From the NCBI GenBank assembly GCA_016720075.1, contig JADJXW010000001.1:372001-436000 (forward strand): 64,000 nucleotides of DNA. The letters run 5' to 3'. Position numbers and translations under genes: made by a program. Source of the stretch: Pseudomonadota bacterium. GTDB lineage: Bacteria > Pseudomonadota > Gammaproteobacteria > Steroidobacterales > Steroidobacteraceae. The notes below the pieces were generated by a model, which did not search any database, was not told the origin of the DNA, and was given only the letters and a program-made list of their open reading frames with translations. Each line of letters starts with the position of its first letter. Position 1 is the stretch's first letter. This document shows positions 23,788 to 34,493 of the stretch, one piece after another.

Positions 23788-25104
23788 ATGCGCGAAGCCG
23801 CGGTCATCCTCGGCCTGATCATCCTGAACGGGTTGTTTGCCTCTGCCGAGCTGGCACTGGTTTCGGCGCGCCGGGCGAGACTCAAGGCACTGGCAGACGA
23901 TGGCCATCGGGGCGCCCGTGCGGCCCTGGCGCTGCTCGATGACCCCACCCGGCTGCTGTCCTCGGTGCAGGTCGGCATCACGCTGGTGGGCATCCTGACG
24001 GGCGTATACAGCGGCGCGGCCTATTCGGCAGGACTGGCTGCATGGACCACCGGGATGTATCCGGAGGCTGCCCCGTACGCCCAGGAAATCGCCTATGCCG
24101 CCATCGTGGTGGTGATGACTTATTTCTCCATCGTGCTGGGCGAGCTGGTGCCCAAGCGCCTGGCCATGGTCTACGCGGATCGATGGGCCACGGTGGTGGC
24201 CATTCCGATGCAGTTTCTGTCCAAGATCGGCGCGCCCGTGGTGTGGCTGCTGCAGCGATCCACCAACGCGCTGCTGCGCATCCTGCCCAAGGGCGGCGTC
24301 AGCCAGTCAGAAGTCACCGACGATGACGTGCGGGCGCTCGCCACCGAGGGCATGCAGACCGGCGCGCTGCACCGGCACGAGGCCGAGATGATCGACTCGG
24401 TGCTGCGCCTCGCGGACCGCAGCATCGGCGCCATCATGGTTCCCCGCGGCGACATACTCTGGCTCGACGTGAACGAGCCCGTGGCCACGCTGTGGGACGA
24501 AGCCCGTCGCAGTGGCCATGCGCGCTTCCTGCTCTGCCGCGGCGAACTCGAGCAGCTCATCGGCGTGATCTCGCTGGCGAACCTGGGCGAAGCCCTGCGT
24601 CGCGGCGCAATCGAACCGGAACTGGACGTGCAGCAGCCGCTGCATGTGCCGGAGAGCATATCCATCTTCAAGCTGCTCGAGACCTTCCGCCGCTCCAGCG
24701 TGCACCTGGGCGTGGTCACCAATGAATACGGCGGCATCGAGGGGCTGGTGACTCCCGCCGACATCCTGAAGGCGATCGCCGGCGATCTGCCCGAGATGGG
24801 CAGTCGCGATTCCGCCGGCGCGCAGCAGCGCGAGGACGGCAGCTGGCTGATCGACGGGCACCTGCCCATCCACGAGGCCGAGCGCGTGCTGTCGCGCCGC
24901 GATCTGTCGCGTGGCGAGAACTACAACACCATGGCCGGCTTCGTGCTCTGGCACCTGGGCCGCATGCCGGTGCCCGGCGAAAAACTTGCCTGGCGCGACC
25001 TGTCCATCGAAGTGGTGGACATGGATGGCCTGGTCATCGACAAGCTGCTGGTCCAGCCGCGCGCTGCCCAGGGCCTGCGGTCGGGCGAACCCGCAAGAAC
25101 CTGA
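23788..25104 (+). CDS. CNNM/hemolysin-C-family membrane protein with CBS domains
   Basis: The 438-residue protein starts at ATG 23788 with the N-terminal DUF21/CNNM membrane domain: ILNGLFASAELALVSARRARLKALADDGHRGA, VQVGITLVGILTGVYSGAA, VVVMTYFSIVLGELVPKRLA. It continues with a CBS pair (about 210-335, IMVPRGDILWLDV..., VVTNEYGGIEGLVTPADILKAI) and the C-terminal CorC_HlyC domain (about 355-430). Homologues are linked to Mg2+/Co2+ efflux or resistance, and the 'hemolysin' name is historical. Confidence 0.9.
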   Translation: MREAAVILGLIILNGLFASAELALVSARRARLKALADDGHRGARAALALLDDPTRLLSSVQVGITLVGILTGVYSGAAYSAGLAAWTTGMYPEAAPYAQEIAYAAIVVVMTYFSIVLGELVPKRLAMVYADRWATVVAIPMQFLSKIGAPVVWLLQRSTNALLRILPKGGVSQSEVTDDDVRALATEGMQTGALHRHEAEMIDSVLRLADRSIGAIMVPRGDILWLDVNEPVATLWDEARRSGHARFLLCRGELEQLIGVISLANLGEALRRGAIEPELDVQQPLHVPESISIFKLLETFRRSSVHLGVVTNEYGGIEGLVTPADILKAIAGDLPEMGSRDSAGAQQREDGSWLIDGHLPIHEAERVLSRRDLSRGENYNTMAGFVLWHLGRMPVPGEKLAWRDLSIEVVDMDGLVIDKLLVQPRAAQGLRSGEPART

Positions 25105-25212
25105 GAAGCATTCGCGTCGCCATCGGGCAGACGCGGGCATTGCACGATCTGTGGCGATGCTCGACAAAAAAACACTGAAGAAATCGCAGTGCCGGCCACT
25201 GTGATCCAGCGC

Positions 25213-25258
25213 ACATTTGCCGCGAGCGGCATCAAACATTTGCCGCGAGCGGCATCAA
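25213..25258 (+). repeat. Perfect 23-bp tandem duplication at a kinase start
   Basis: Bases 25213-25235 and 25236-25258 are identical 23-mers in direct tandem. Each contains the hairpin TGCCGC-GA-GCGGCA. The second copy ends on the first base of the kinase's ATG. The unit could form paired stem-loops over the ribosome-binding region of the mRNA, or bind a dimeric regulator. Confidence 0.8.
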
Positions 25259-27162
25259 TGATGTTGGCGGTTGCGGCACAACCGTTGCCTCGCCGCTGGA
25301 ATCCGCTCTTGCGTCTGACACTGTCTTTCAAGGTCCTGGGCATCGTGGGCGCCGTGATGCTCGCCTATGCCGTGGGCAACTACACGCTGCAGCGGCACTT
25401 CGTGCTGCAGGAATTCCACAAGCTCGAAGCCGAGACCGCGCAGCGCGATCACGAGCGCGCCGACGAGGCCGTGGAGCGAGAGCTGGAAGCCGTGGGAACC
25501 ATGGCGTCGGACTGGGGCAACTGGAACGAGATCCACGAGTACATGCAGTCGCGCGATCCGGCGCTGCCTGAGCGGGACTTCTCGGTTTCGGCGATGGACG
25601 GGCTTGGTGCGGACTATGTCGCGCTGGTGGATACCGGCGGGCAGATCATCTGGACGCGTAGCCTGCATCCGGATACCCGCACCCCGATCGGGCAGCCGCC
25701 GGTGGATCGGACCGTGCTCGTGTCGTGGGCTGAAGCGATGCGCGCCGGCGAGCCGCGCAGTGGCATGATCCGCAGCGAGCGCGGTGCGATGATGATCGCG
25801 GTTGCGCCCGTGCTGAACGGCGAGGGCGGCGGCCCGGTGCGCGGCTCGCTGGTGCTGGGTCGCTACATCACGCCCAAGGTGGCCGCCGAGCTGGCCCACC
25901 GCACCAAGCTCGACCTGAGTTTCAGCCTGCTGCCGGAAGGCGCCGCGATGCCCGTCGGGCCGGATTCCGCGGTGCTCGAGACACCCGATACGCTGGAACT
26001 GGCGCATACGTTTACCGATCTTGCCGGCGCCCCGCTGCTGCAGCAGACGGTGCGCGTACCGCGCGATCTGATCGCCCGCGGCAAGGATACCGTGAAGCTC
26101 GCCGCCGTCTCGATTCTGCTGGCCGCGCTGGTTTCGCTGCTGGTGCTGGTGGGGCTGCTGCGCAGGCTGGTGCTGCAGCCGCTGAAGCTGCTGTCGGACC
26201 ATGTGCAGCACATCGGCAGCACCTCAGACCTCGGCAAGCGGTTGCGCCTGCGTTCCCATGACGAGATCGGCCAGCTCGGCGCGGGCATCGATTCCATGGT
26301 CGGCCAGCTGCAGGATGCCCGCAGTCGACTGGTCGAGCGTTCCTATGAAGCCGGCGCCGCCGAGATGGTGCGCGGCACTCTGCACAACGTGGGCAATGCG
26401 CTCACGCCCATGTCGGTGCACAGCGCGAACATCGCCGCCGCGCTGAAGGCGGCGCCGTTGCCGGATATCGATCTGGCACTGCAGGAAATCGGCAGGTCGG
26501 AAGACGATCCCCTCCGGTGCGCCGAACTTCGCCGTTTCGCAAGCCTGGCGGTGGGTGAAGCCACGACCCACCTGGGCGAGGCGGCGCGCTGCGCGCAGGA
26601 CCTGCAGCGCAGTGTCGACAGCCTGCAGGACCTGCTGCGACTGCAGATGGGCGCAAGCCGCCAGGACCAGGTGACCGATCGGGCCAGCATCGCGACGATG
26701 CTGGATGAAACCACGCAGCTGTGCCCGCCGGACCGCATCCAGCGCATCCGCATCGCGGTTGATCCGGCGCTGCGCGCGCTGCAGCCGGAGCGCCTGCCGG
26801 TGATGCTGCTGAAGCAGGTGTTCCAGAACCTGATCATCAACGCGGCCGAGGCGCTGCCCGCCGGCGAGAGCGGCGTGATCCTGGTGGATGGCAGTCGCAT
26901 CGAGGATTCCCGCGGCGCGTGGCTGCAGCTCGCCTTCACCGACAACGGCTCCGGCATCGCCCCCGAGGCGCTCGGGCGCGTGTTCGAGAAGGGATTCTCC
27001 ACCAAGAGCGCCAAGCGCAATTCCGGCATTGGACTGCACTGGTGCGCCAATGCCATGGCCTCGATCGGCGGGTCCATCGAGGTGTCGAGCAAGGGCCTCG
27101 GGCACGGGGCGACCTTTACATTGCGCGTGCCCATTGAATTCGCGAAGGAGCAGGCTGCATGA
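25258..27162 (+). CDS. Membrane sensor histidine kinase with CHASE4-like sensor and HAMP
   Basis: From ATG 25258 (25261 is equally possible) the product is 634 residues. Helix 1 is at about 22-45 (VLGIVGAVMLAYAVGNYTL). A periplasmic domain of about 230 residues has the CHASE4-like MASDWGNWNEIHEYM and ADYVALVDTGGQIIW. Helix 2 is at about 285-310 (ILLAALVSLLVLVGLLRRLV). A HAMP domain follows (about 308-365). The His-containing helix carries GTLHNVGNALTP (about 383-394), and the HATPase domain has NLIINAAEALP, DNGSGIAPEALGRVFEKGFSTK and NSGIGLHWCANAMA. It is coupled by ATGA to a REC-GGDEF-EAL protein, its likely output. Confidence 0.88.
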   Translation: MMLAVAAQPLPRRWNPLLRLTLSFKVLGIVGAVMLAYAVGNYTLQRHFVLQEFHKLEAETAQRDHERADEAVERELEAVGTMASDWGNWNEIHEYMQSRDPALPERDFSVSAMDGLGADYVALVDTGGQIIWTRSLHPDTRTPIGQPPVDRTVLVSWAEAMRAGEPRSGMIRSERGAMMIAVAPVLNGEGGGPVRGSLVLGRYITPKVAAELAHRTKLDLSFSLLPEGAAMPVGPDSAVLETPDTLELAHTFTDLAGAPLLQQTVRVPRDLIARGKDTVKLAAVSILLAALVSLLVLVGLLRRLVLQPLKLLSDHVQHIGSTSDLGKRLRLRSHDEIGQLGAGIDSMVGQLQDARSRLVERSYEAGAAEMVRGTLHNVGNALTPMSVHSANIAAALKAAPLPDIDLALQEIGRSEDDPLRCAELRRFASLAVGEATTHLGEAARCAQDLQRSVDSLQDLLRLQMGASRQDQVTDRASIATMLDETTQLCPPDRIQRIRIAVDPALRALQPERLPVMLLKQVFQNLIINAAEALPAGESGVILVDGSRIEDSRGAWLQLAFTDNGSGIAPEALGRVFEKGFSTKSAKRNSGIGLHWCANAMASIGGSIEVSSKGLGHGATFTLRVPIEFAKEQAA

Positions 27163-29111
27163 GTGCGCTGGCGCAGGAAAACAGACCGGTCGCGGAGACC
27201 GAGTCCCTTCACGTGCTGGTCGTCGATGACGAGGCAGCCGTGCGCGAGGCCTATCGCGATACGCTCGTGACCCGGGCGCCCTCGGGCGCTGCCACCGAAA
27301 TGGCCAATCTGCGCGCGCAGCTCTTTGGCGCGAAGACGGGCGCCCGCGCGCTGCCGGGTCTCGGAAAGCCGGTGGCGCCGGCGGCCTCGCCCGAGCCGCG
27401 CTTCGAGCCGCAGTTTGCCGCCAACGCGCGCGAAGCCGTGGATCTAGTCGCCGCGAACCTGGCCCGCGGCGTGCGCTTCTCGACCATCTTCCTCGACATG
27501 CGCATGCCGCCGGGCGAGAACGGTCTCTGGGCGGCCGAGCATATCCGCCACCTGGATCCCGAGGTGGACATCGTCATCTGCTCCGCCTATTCCGATGTGG
27601 AGCCGGCGACGGTGATCGAGCGCGTGCCACCGGCGGACCGGCTGTTCTTCCTGCAGAAGCCGTTTCATCCGCACGAGGTGCGGCAGCTGGCGCGCGCGCT
27701 GGGCGCCAAGCGCAGCGCGCAGGCCCATGTGCACAACCTCGCTTATTTCGATCCGCTGACTGGCCTGGCCAATCGCGCCAATTTCCGCGAAGCGGTAGGC
27801 AAGGACTTGCGGCGCGAACCGCTGCCCGATGGTGGCGCGGCCGTTCTGTTCATCGACCTGGACCACTTCAAGCGCATCAACGACACGCTGGGGCACCGTG
27901 CCGGCGATGGACTGCTGCGCGAGGTGGCCTTCAGGCTCAACAGCGCCGTGCGCAGCACCGATACCGTCGTGCTGGCTTCCCCGGGGCATCATGACAACAG
28001 CATGCTTGCCCGCCAGGGGGGCGATGAATTCATCGTGTACCTGTCTGATGTCACGACTGCCGCAGAAGCGCGAGTCGTGGCCCGCCGCATGCTCGAACGC
28101 CTGACGCGGCCGGTGGAGGTTGATGGTCATGAGCTGCTGGTGGGTGCATCCATCGGCATCGCGCTGTGGCCGGAGCACGGCGCCACCATCGACGAGCTGC
28201 TGAAGCACGCCGACATCGCCATGTACTGCGCGAAGCGCGACCGCGGCGATCGCATCGTCGTGTATGACCGCGCCATGTCGGAGGCCACCAACCGGCGCCT
28301 GGCCATCGAGTCGGGCCTGCGCCAGGCGATTCCCGGCGGGGCGCTGACGGTTTCCTACCAGCCCATCGTCGAGCAGATGGGGCAGGGCATCTGCAGCATG
28401 GAGGCGCTGGTGCGCTGGATCTGCCCGGGCATCGGCAACATCGCGCCCGTGGAGTTCCTGCCCGTGGCCGAGGAATCCGGGCTGATGTGGGACATCGGTG
28501 AATTCGTGTTGCGCCGGGCGTGCCGCGATGCCATGCATTGGCTCAAGGAAGAACTGCCGCTGGCGCGCGTGGCCGTGAACGTGGCGCCTTCGCAGCTGCT
28601 GCGGCCAGAATTCCCCGCGCTGGTGGCCGAGGTGCTGCACGAGTCGGGGCTGCCGCCGCATCACCTGGAGATCGAGATCACCGAGGATGCGCTGTCGGGC
28701 GACGAGGCTGGCGCCGAACGCGCCGTGCGCGAGCTCAAGGCGCTGGGCGTGCTGATCGCCATCGATGATTTCGGCGCGGGCTACTCGAGCCTGGGCCGCC
28801 TGAAGAACATGGCGGTGGACCGGCTGAAGATCGACCGCCAGTTCATCTCGCAGATCGCGAACAACGGTCGCGATGCGGCGCTGTCGCGCGCCATCATCGA
28901 CATGGCGACCGCGCTGGGCATGCACGTCACCGCCGAAGGCGTGGAGTATGCCGAGCAGATCCAGAAGCTGCAGCCGCGCAACCGCGTTGAGGTGCAGGGC
29001 TTCCTGTTCAGCAAACCCCTGCCCGAGAACGATGCGGCGGCATTCCTGCGCCGGCTGCACGAGAACACCGCCGTGCAGCGCATGAATACCGCAATCCGCG
29101 AAAAGGGTTAG
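27159..29111 (+). CDS. REC-GGDEF-EAL cyclic-di-GMP response regulator
   Basis: The 650-residue protein has three domains. The receiver (1-180) has D23-D24, phospho-acceptor D113 and K167, with about 50 extra residues between helix 1 and strand 3. The GGDEF domain (about 195-370) has an intact GGDEF at 287-291, and an RxxD at 265-268 separated from it by an inserted segment (VLASPGHHDNS). The EAL domain (about 375-640) has E415 of EAL, DDFGAGYSS at 536-544 and K557, so catalytic residues for c-di-GMP hydrolysis are present. Either activity may dominate. The start overlaps the kinase stop. Confidence 0.93.
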   Translation: MSALAQENRPVAETESLHVLVVDDEAAVREAYRDTLVTRAPSGAATEMANLRAQLFGAKTGARALPGLGKPVAPAASPEPRFEPQFAANAREAVDLVAANLARGVRFSTIFLDMRMPPGENGLWAAEHIRHLDPEVDIVICSAYSDVEPATVIERVPPADRLFFLQKPFHPHEVRQLARALGAKRSAQAHVHNLAYFDPLTGLANRANFREAVGKDLRREPLPDGGAAVLFIDLDHFKRINDTLGHRAGDGLLREVAFRLNSAVRSTDTVVLASPGHHDNSMLARQGGDEFIVYLSDVTTAAEARVVARRMLERLTRPVEVDGHELLVGASIGIALWPEHGATIDELLKHADIAMYCAKRDRGDRIVVYDRAMSEATNRRLAIESGLRQAIPGGALTVSYQPIVEQMGQGICSMEALVRWICPGIGNIAPVEFLPVAEESGLMWDIGEFVLRRACRDAMHWLKEELPLARVAVNVAPSQLLRPEFPALVAEVLHESGLPPHHLEIEITEDALSGDEAGAERAVRELKALGVLIAIDDFGAGYSSLGRLKNMAVDRLKIDRQFISQIANNGRDAALSRAIIDMATALGMHVTAEGVEYAEQIQKLQPRNRVEVQGFLFSKPLPENDAAAFLRRLHENTAVQRMNTAIREKG

Positions 29112-30187
29112 CCGGGCGCCATCGAGTGCTGGCTGACCGAAACGGCTTTCACCAGCACCCAGATCTCGCGGCCCGGCACGAGCTTCAGTTCACGCGTGGC
29201 CGCGGTCGTCACGCGCGACAGCACGCGATGGCCGTCGATGTCGATTTCCACCAGGTCGGCCGGGCCCTCCGACAGCACCGAGACCACGCGACCGCGAAGC
29301 TGATTGCGCACGGAGAGCCCCTGAGGCTCGGTCGTTGCCAGGATCAGGTCGCGCGCCAGCAGTTGCAGCCGCACGCTCTGTCCCATCACCAGTCCTTCGG
29401 CCGCCACGCGCACGCTGCTGGTCGGGCCCACATCCACTGTTGCCAGGTCCTCGCCATCCACGCGCGCCACGCGCCCCTGGATGACGGCGCCCACGGCCTC
29501 GGGTCCGACGATCGCACGCAGCGCGGGATGCAGGCTCACCGCACCCACTTCACCGGCCGCGGCCACGCGTCCCTCATCCATCACCACCAGGTGCGTGGCC
29601 AGGCGCAGCACCTCGTCGAACTGATGGCTGACATAGACCATCGGCAGCGCGAAGTGGTCGCGCAGCCGCTCGAGGAAGGGCAGCACTTCATCGCGGCGCG
29701 ACTGGTCGAGCGAAGCCAACGGCTCGTCGAGCAGCAGCAGGCGCGGTTCGGCCAGCAGCGCGCGCCCGAGCGCGACGCGCTGGCGTTCACCGCCGGACAG
29801 CGCGGTCGGTCGCCGCTGCAGCAGCGCGGCAAGCCCCAGCAGCGACACCACGTCGTCGAACAGTCCGGCGCGGGGAGCGCGCGGCGCGCCATACAGCAGG
29901 TTGCCGCGGACGCTGTAATGCGGGAACAGCCGCGCCTCCTGGAACACATAACCGATGCGCCGGCGCTCGGCCGCCACGCGGATGCCGCTGGAGCTGTCGA
30001 GCCAGCATTCCCCGTCGAGCGCGATGCGGCCCGCGCCATTGCCGATGAGGCCGGCGACCAGGTTCACCAGCGTGCTCTTGCCGCAGCCGGACCTGCCGAA
30101 CAGCGCGATGACGCCGGGTGTGGGCGCGTCGAATCGCGCCTCCAGTCGAAAGCCTCGGCGCTGCAGGCTGACGTCGATCTGCAGCAT
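29108..30187 (-). CDS. modC: Molybdate ABC transporter ATP-binding protein ModC
   Basis: The 359-residue protein has Walker A GRSGCGKST (about residues 31-39), signature LSGGERQRVALGRAL and Walker B LLLLDEPLASLD in the first 230 residues. A C-terminal Mop/TOBE oxyanion-binding region follows (about 290-355, SVRNQLRGRVVSVLSEGPADLVEIDIDGHRVLSRVTTAATREL), diagnostic for ModC among sulfate/molybdate ATPases. It powers molybdate uptake with ModB. The start overlaps the modB stop. Its own stop overlaps the end of the convergent c-di-GMP gene by 4 bases. Confidence 0.92.
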   Translation of the reverse strand: MLQIDVSLQRRGFRLEARFDAPTPGVIALFGRSGCGKSTLVNLVAGLIGNGAGRIALDGECWLDSSSGIRVAAERRRIGYVFQEARLFPHYSVRGNLLYGAPRAPRAGLFDDVVSLLGLAALLQRRPTALSGGERQRVALGRALLAEPRLLLLDEPLASLDQSRRDEVLPFLERLRDHFALPMVYVSHQFDEVLRLATHLVVMDEGRVAAAGEVGAVSLHPALRAIVGPEAVGAVIQGRVARVDGEDLATVDVGPTSSVRVAAEGLVMGQSVRLQLLARDLILATTEPQGLSVRNQLRGRVVSVLSEGPADLVEIDIDGHRVLSRVTTAATRELKLVPGREIWVLVKAVSVSQHSMAPG

Positions 30188-30879
30188 CAGCGTCCCAGCC
30201 AGCGACGCAGGGCCCGCGACAACGCTTCAGCCACCAGCAGGCCGCCGAAACCCAGCAGCAGCGACATGCCGGCCAGCCGCGCCGCGAGCCCCTCGCCATC
30301 GGGCGACTGCAGCGCCGTGTAGAGGGCCAGCGGCAGCGTGCGGGTTTCACCGGGAATATTGGAAACGAAGGTGATGACGGCGCCGAATTCACCGAGGCCC
30401 GCGGCAAACGCGGTGACGCTTCCCGCCAGCACGCCGGGCAGCATCAGCGGCAGCGTGATGGTGGCAAAACGCCGCCAGGGGCCGGCGCCCAGCGTGCGCG
30501 CCGCGTCTTCAAGGCCCCGGTCCACGCTTTCCAGAGATATGCGGATGGCGCGCACCATCAGCGGGAAAGACATCACCGCGGTGGCCACCGCGGCGCCCAG
30601 CGTGGTGAAGACCAGTTGCACGCCGAAGGTCCGGTTGAGCCAGCCGCCGAGCGGGCCTCGCGTTCCCAGCAGCACCAGCAGCAGGTAGCCCACCACCACC
30701 GGTGGCAGCACCAGCGGCAGGTGCACGGCCGCATCCACCAGCATGCGTCCCGGAAAGCGGCGACGGGTCAGCAGCCAGGCCAGGAATACTGCCGGCAGCA
30801 GGCTTATCAGCACGCTTCGCCCCGCCACCGCGAGGCTCAGGCGCAGCGCGGCGATTTCCGCTTCTCCCAGGGGCCACAT
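30187..30879 (-). CDS. modB: Molybdate ABC transporter permease ModB
   Basis: The 230-residue inner-membrane protein has five or six helices. The permease EAA loop LEDAARTLGAGPWRRFATITLPLMLPGVLAG is at about 135-165, with the ModB-like HLPLVLPPVVVGYLLL and GLGEFGAVITFVSNIPGETRTLPLALY. It pairs with ModC downstream (overlapping stop/start). The upstream neighbour is the divergent fbp, so the usual periplasmic binding protein gene modA is not in the operon. Confidence 0.93.
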   Translation of the reverse strand: MWPLGEAEIAALRLSLAVAGRSVLISLLPAVFLAWLLTRRRFPGRMLVDAAVHLPLVLPPVVVGYLLLVLLGTRGPLGGWLNRTFGVQLVFTTLGAAVATAVMSFPLMVRAIRISLESVDRGLEDAARTLGAGPWRRFATITLPLMLPGVLAGSVTAFAAGLGEFGAVITFVSNIPGETRTLPLALYTALQSPDGEGLAARLAGMSLLLGFGGLLVAEALSRALRRWLGR

Positions 30880-30944
30880 GCCTGCGAGGATAAACTTTGC
30901 TCGGCGTCATTGCTGCGGCAGCGGCAGTGGCGATAATTCCAGCC

Positions 30945-31952
30945 ATGAATGACGCTTCCACCCCCGGCCTTCCGGGCACCCGCCCCCTGGTCACCATCCA
31001 GTCCCACATCCTGCAGCAGCAGGCCCGTTACCCGGAGGCCACCGGGGATTTCTCGTGGATCCTGTCGGCCATCTCCATCTCCGCCAAGATGATCTCGGCG
31101 CAGGTGCGGCGCGCGCGGCTCGAGGATGTGCTGGGGCATGTGGGCAGCCAGAACGTGCAGGGCGAAACACAGCAGAAGCTGGATGTGATCGCCAACGACA
31201 TCCTGATGCGCAACCTCGCCGGCCGGCAGGGCGTGGCCGTGGTGGCCTCGGAAGAGAACGAACAGCCGGTCATCCTGCACGACCAGAACGATGGCGAGAC
31301 GCGCTACTGCGTGATGTTCGATCCGCTCGATGGATCATCGAACCTCGACATCGCCGGCGGCGTGGGCACCATTTTCAGCATCCTGCGCAAGGATCGCCGT
31401 TCCACGAACATCGCCGATTCGCTGCTGCAACCGGGCACGCGGCAGGTGGCTGCGGGCTATGTGCTGTATGGATCTTCCACGGTGATGGCGCTGACCATCG
31501 GCAACGGCGTGGACCTGTTCGTGCTCGATCCCTCGATCGGCGCGTTCATCCGGGTGGGCGAGAGCCTGAGGATTCCGCCGAAGCAGAAATGCTATTCGCT
31601 GAACGAGGGCAATCGCCTGACGCTGCCCGAGGGCTACCAGCGCTACCTGCACTGGGCGCAGGACAGCGGCTACTCCAGCCGCTACGTGGGCGCTATGGTG
31701 GCCGACGTGCACCGCATCCTGATCCAGGGCGGCGTGTTCCTGTATCCGCCGACGAAGAAGGCGCCCAAGGGCAAGCTGCGACTGATGTACGAGGCCAACC
31801 CCATGGCCATGCTGGTCGAGCAGGCCGGCGGCAAGGCGCTGGTCGCGCCGGGCGAGCGCATCCTCGATGTGAAGCCCACCGAGGTCCATCAGCGCACTAC
31901 GGTGGTGCTCGGCAGTGCCGATGAAGTGGACCAGGTGATGTCCCACCTGTGA
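30945..31952 (+). CDS. fbp: Fructose-1,6-bisphosphatase, class I
   Basis: The 335-residue enzyme dephosphorylates fructose-1,6-bisphosphate in gluconeogenesis. The metal-binding loop CVMFDPLDGSSNLD (about 123-136), SEENE (about 100), the substrate segment SRYVGAMVADVHRIL (about 245) and GGVFLYPPTKKAPKGKLRLMYEANPMAMLVEQAGG all match class I FBPases. ATG 30945 (MNDASTPGL) is chosen over an upstream low-complexity extension. It would supply hexose phosphate for the glycogen cluster 10 kb away. Confidence 0.96.
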   Translation: MNDASTPGLPGTRPLVTIQSHILQQQARYPEATGDFSWILSAISISAKMISAQVRRARLEDVLGHVGSQNVQGETQQKLDVIANDILMRNLAGRQGVAVVASEENEQPVILHDQNDGETRYCVMFDPLDGSSNLDIAGGVGTIFSILRKDRRSTNIADSLLQPGTRQVAAGYVLYGSSTVMALTIGNGVDLFVLDPSIGAFIRVGESLRIPPKQKCYSLNEGNRLTLPEGYQRYLHWAQDSGYSSRYVGAMVADVHRILIQGGVFLYPPTKKAPKGKLRLMYEANPMAMLVEQAGGKALVAPGERILDVKPTEVHQRTTVVLGSADEVDQVMSHL

Positions 31953-32032
31953 TGGGATCGCGCATTCATCCTTAAGAATCAAGAAGTTGACATTGAATGC
32001 ACTGGCGGGGGCGGGTCGGATGGAGTATTCTT

Positions 32033-32051
32033 AGTGAGAGTCATTCTCATT
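32033..32051 (+). promoter_or_regulatory. Fur box upstream of feoAB
   Basis: The core TGAGAGTCATTCTCA (32035-32049) is a 7-1-7 inverted repeat matching 11 of 14 fixed positions of TGATAATnATTATCA. It lies 13-28 bases upstream of the feoA start, where iron-loaded Fur would block transcription. Iron control of ferrous uptake is expected. Confidence 0.65.
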
Positions 32052-32062
32052 AGTATGTTGCC

Positions 32063-32358
32063 GTGAACGCATTGCCCGAACAATTCGCATCGACGACTCC
32101 CGCCGTTTCGCTGGCCAGCCTGCGCGCGGGCGCGCGCGGCGTGGTGCAGGGCGTGATCGACGACGATTCCACACTGGGCGAGGAAACCGGCGCCACCATC
32201 GTGATGCGCCTGATCGAGATCGGCTTCGTGCCCGGCGAGCGCTTCGAGATCATCGCCGAGTCGCGGCCCAGCGGTGATCCGCTGGCCGTGCGCATCGGCG
32301 GCACCTGCTTCGCGCTGCGCAGGCGCGAGGCCGCCGCCGTGCTGGTCAGCGTGACGCC

Positions 32359-32362
<4 letters not shown>
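32063..32362 (+). CDS. feoA: Ferrous iron transport protein FeoA
   Basis: The 99-residue SH3-like protein begins at GTG 32063. The conserved part is VMRLIEIGFVPGERFEIIAESRPSGDPLAVRIGGTCFALRRREAAAVLV (about 48-96). The N-terminal 30 residues are longer than in E. coli FeoA. It interacts with FeoB at the membrane. A Fur box precedes it, and its stop overlaps feoB (ATGA). Confidence 0.9.
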
Positions 32363-34242
<1,880 letters not shown>

Positions 34243-34244
34243 CA

Positions 34245-34475
34245 ATGCACTGGCAGAGCCTTGTTGTTGCGCTCATCGTGGCCCTGGCAGTGCTGTTTGC
34301 GCTGTGGCGCCTGCCCGGCTCGGCCACGCGACTGCGTTATGTGGGCTGGATGAAACGGCTTTCCGGGGGGCATGGGCCGCTGGCGCGGCTCGCCCTGCGG
34401 CTCGAGGCCCGGACAACGCGCGGCCAATCGGCCTGTTCCGGCTGCAGCGCGTCGGCGGACCATCGCCGCCCGTAA
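34245..34475 (+). CDS. Small membrane protein linked to feoAB (DUF6587-like)
   Basis: The 76-residue protein has one N-terminal helix (LVVALIVALAVLFALWRL) and a basic region, and ends with a short Cys motif (SACSGCSAS). It starts 2 bases after the feoB stop. Comparable small Cys-tailed proteins after feoB in related genomes may take the place of FeoC; the DUF assignment is from memory. The Cys pair could bind iron. Confidence 0.6.
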   Translation: MHWQSLVVALIVALAVLFALWRLPGSATRLRYVGWMKRLSGGHGPLARLALRLEARTTRGQSACSGCSASADHRRP

Positions 34476-34493
34476 GGCGTTATCCTCGCCTTC

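Noticed and set aside
25213..25258. CRISPR repeats
   Set aside because: Only two units in direct contact, with no spacers and no cas genes.
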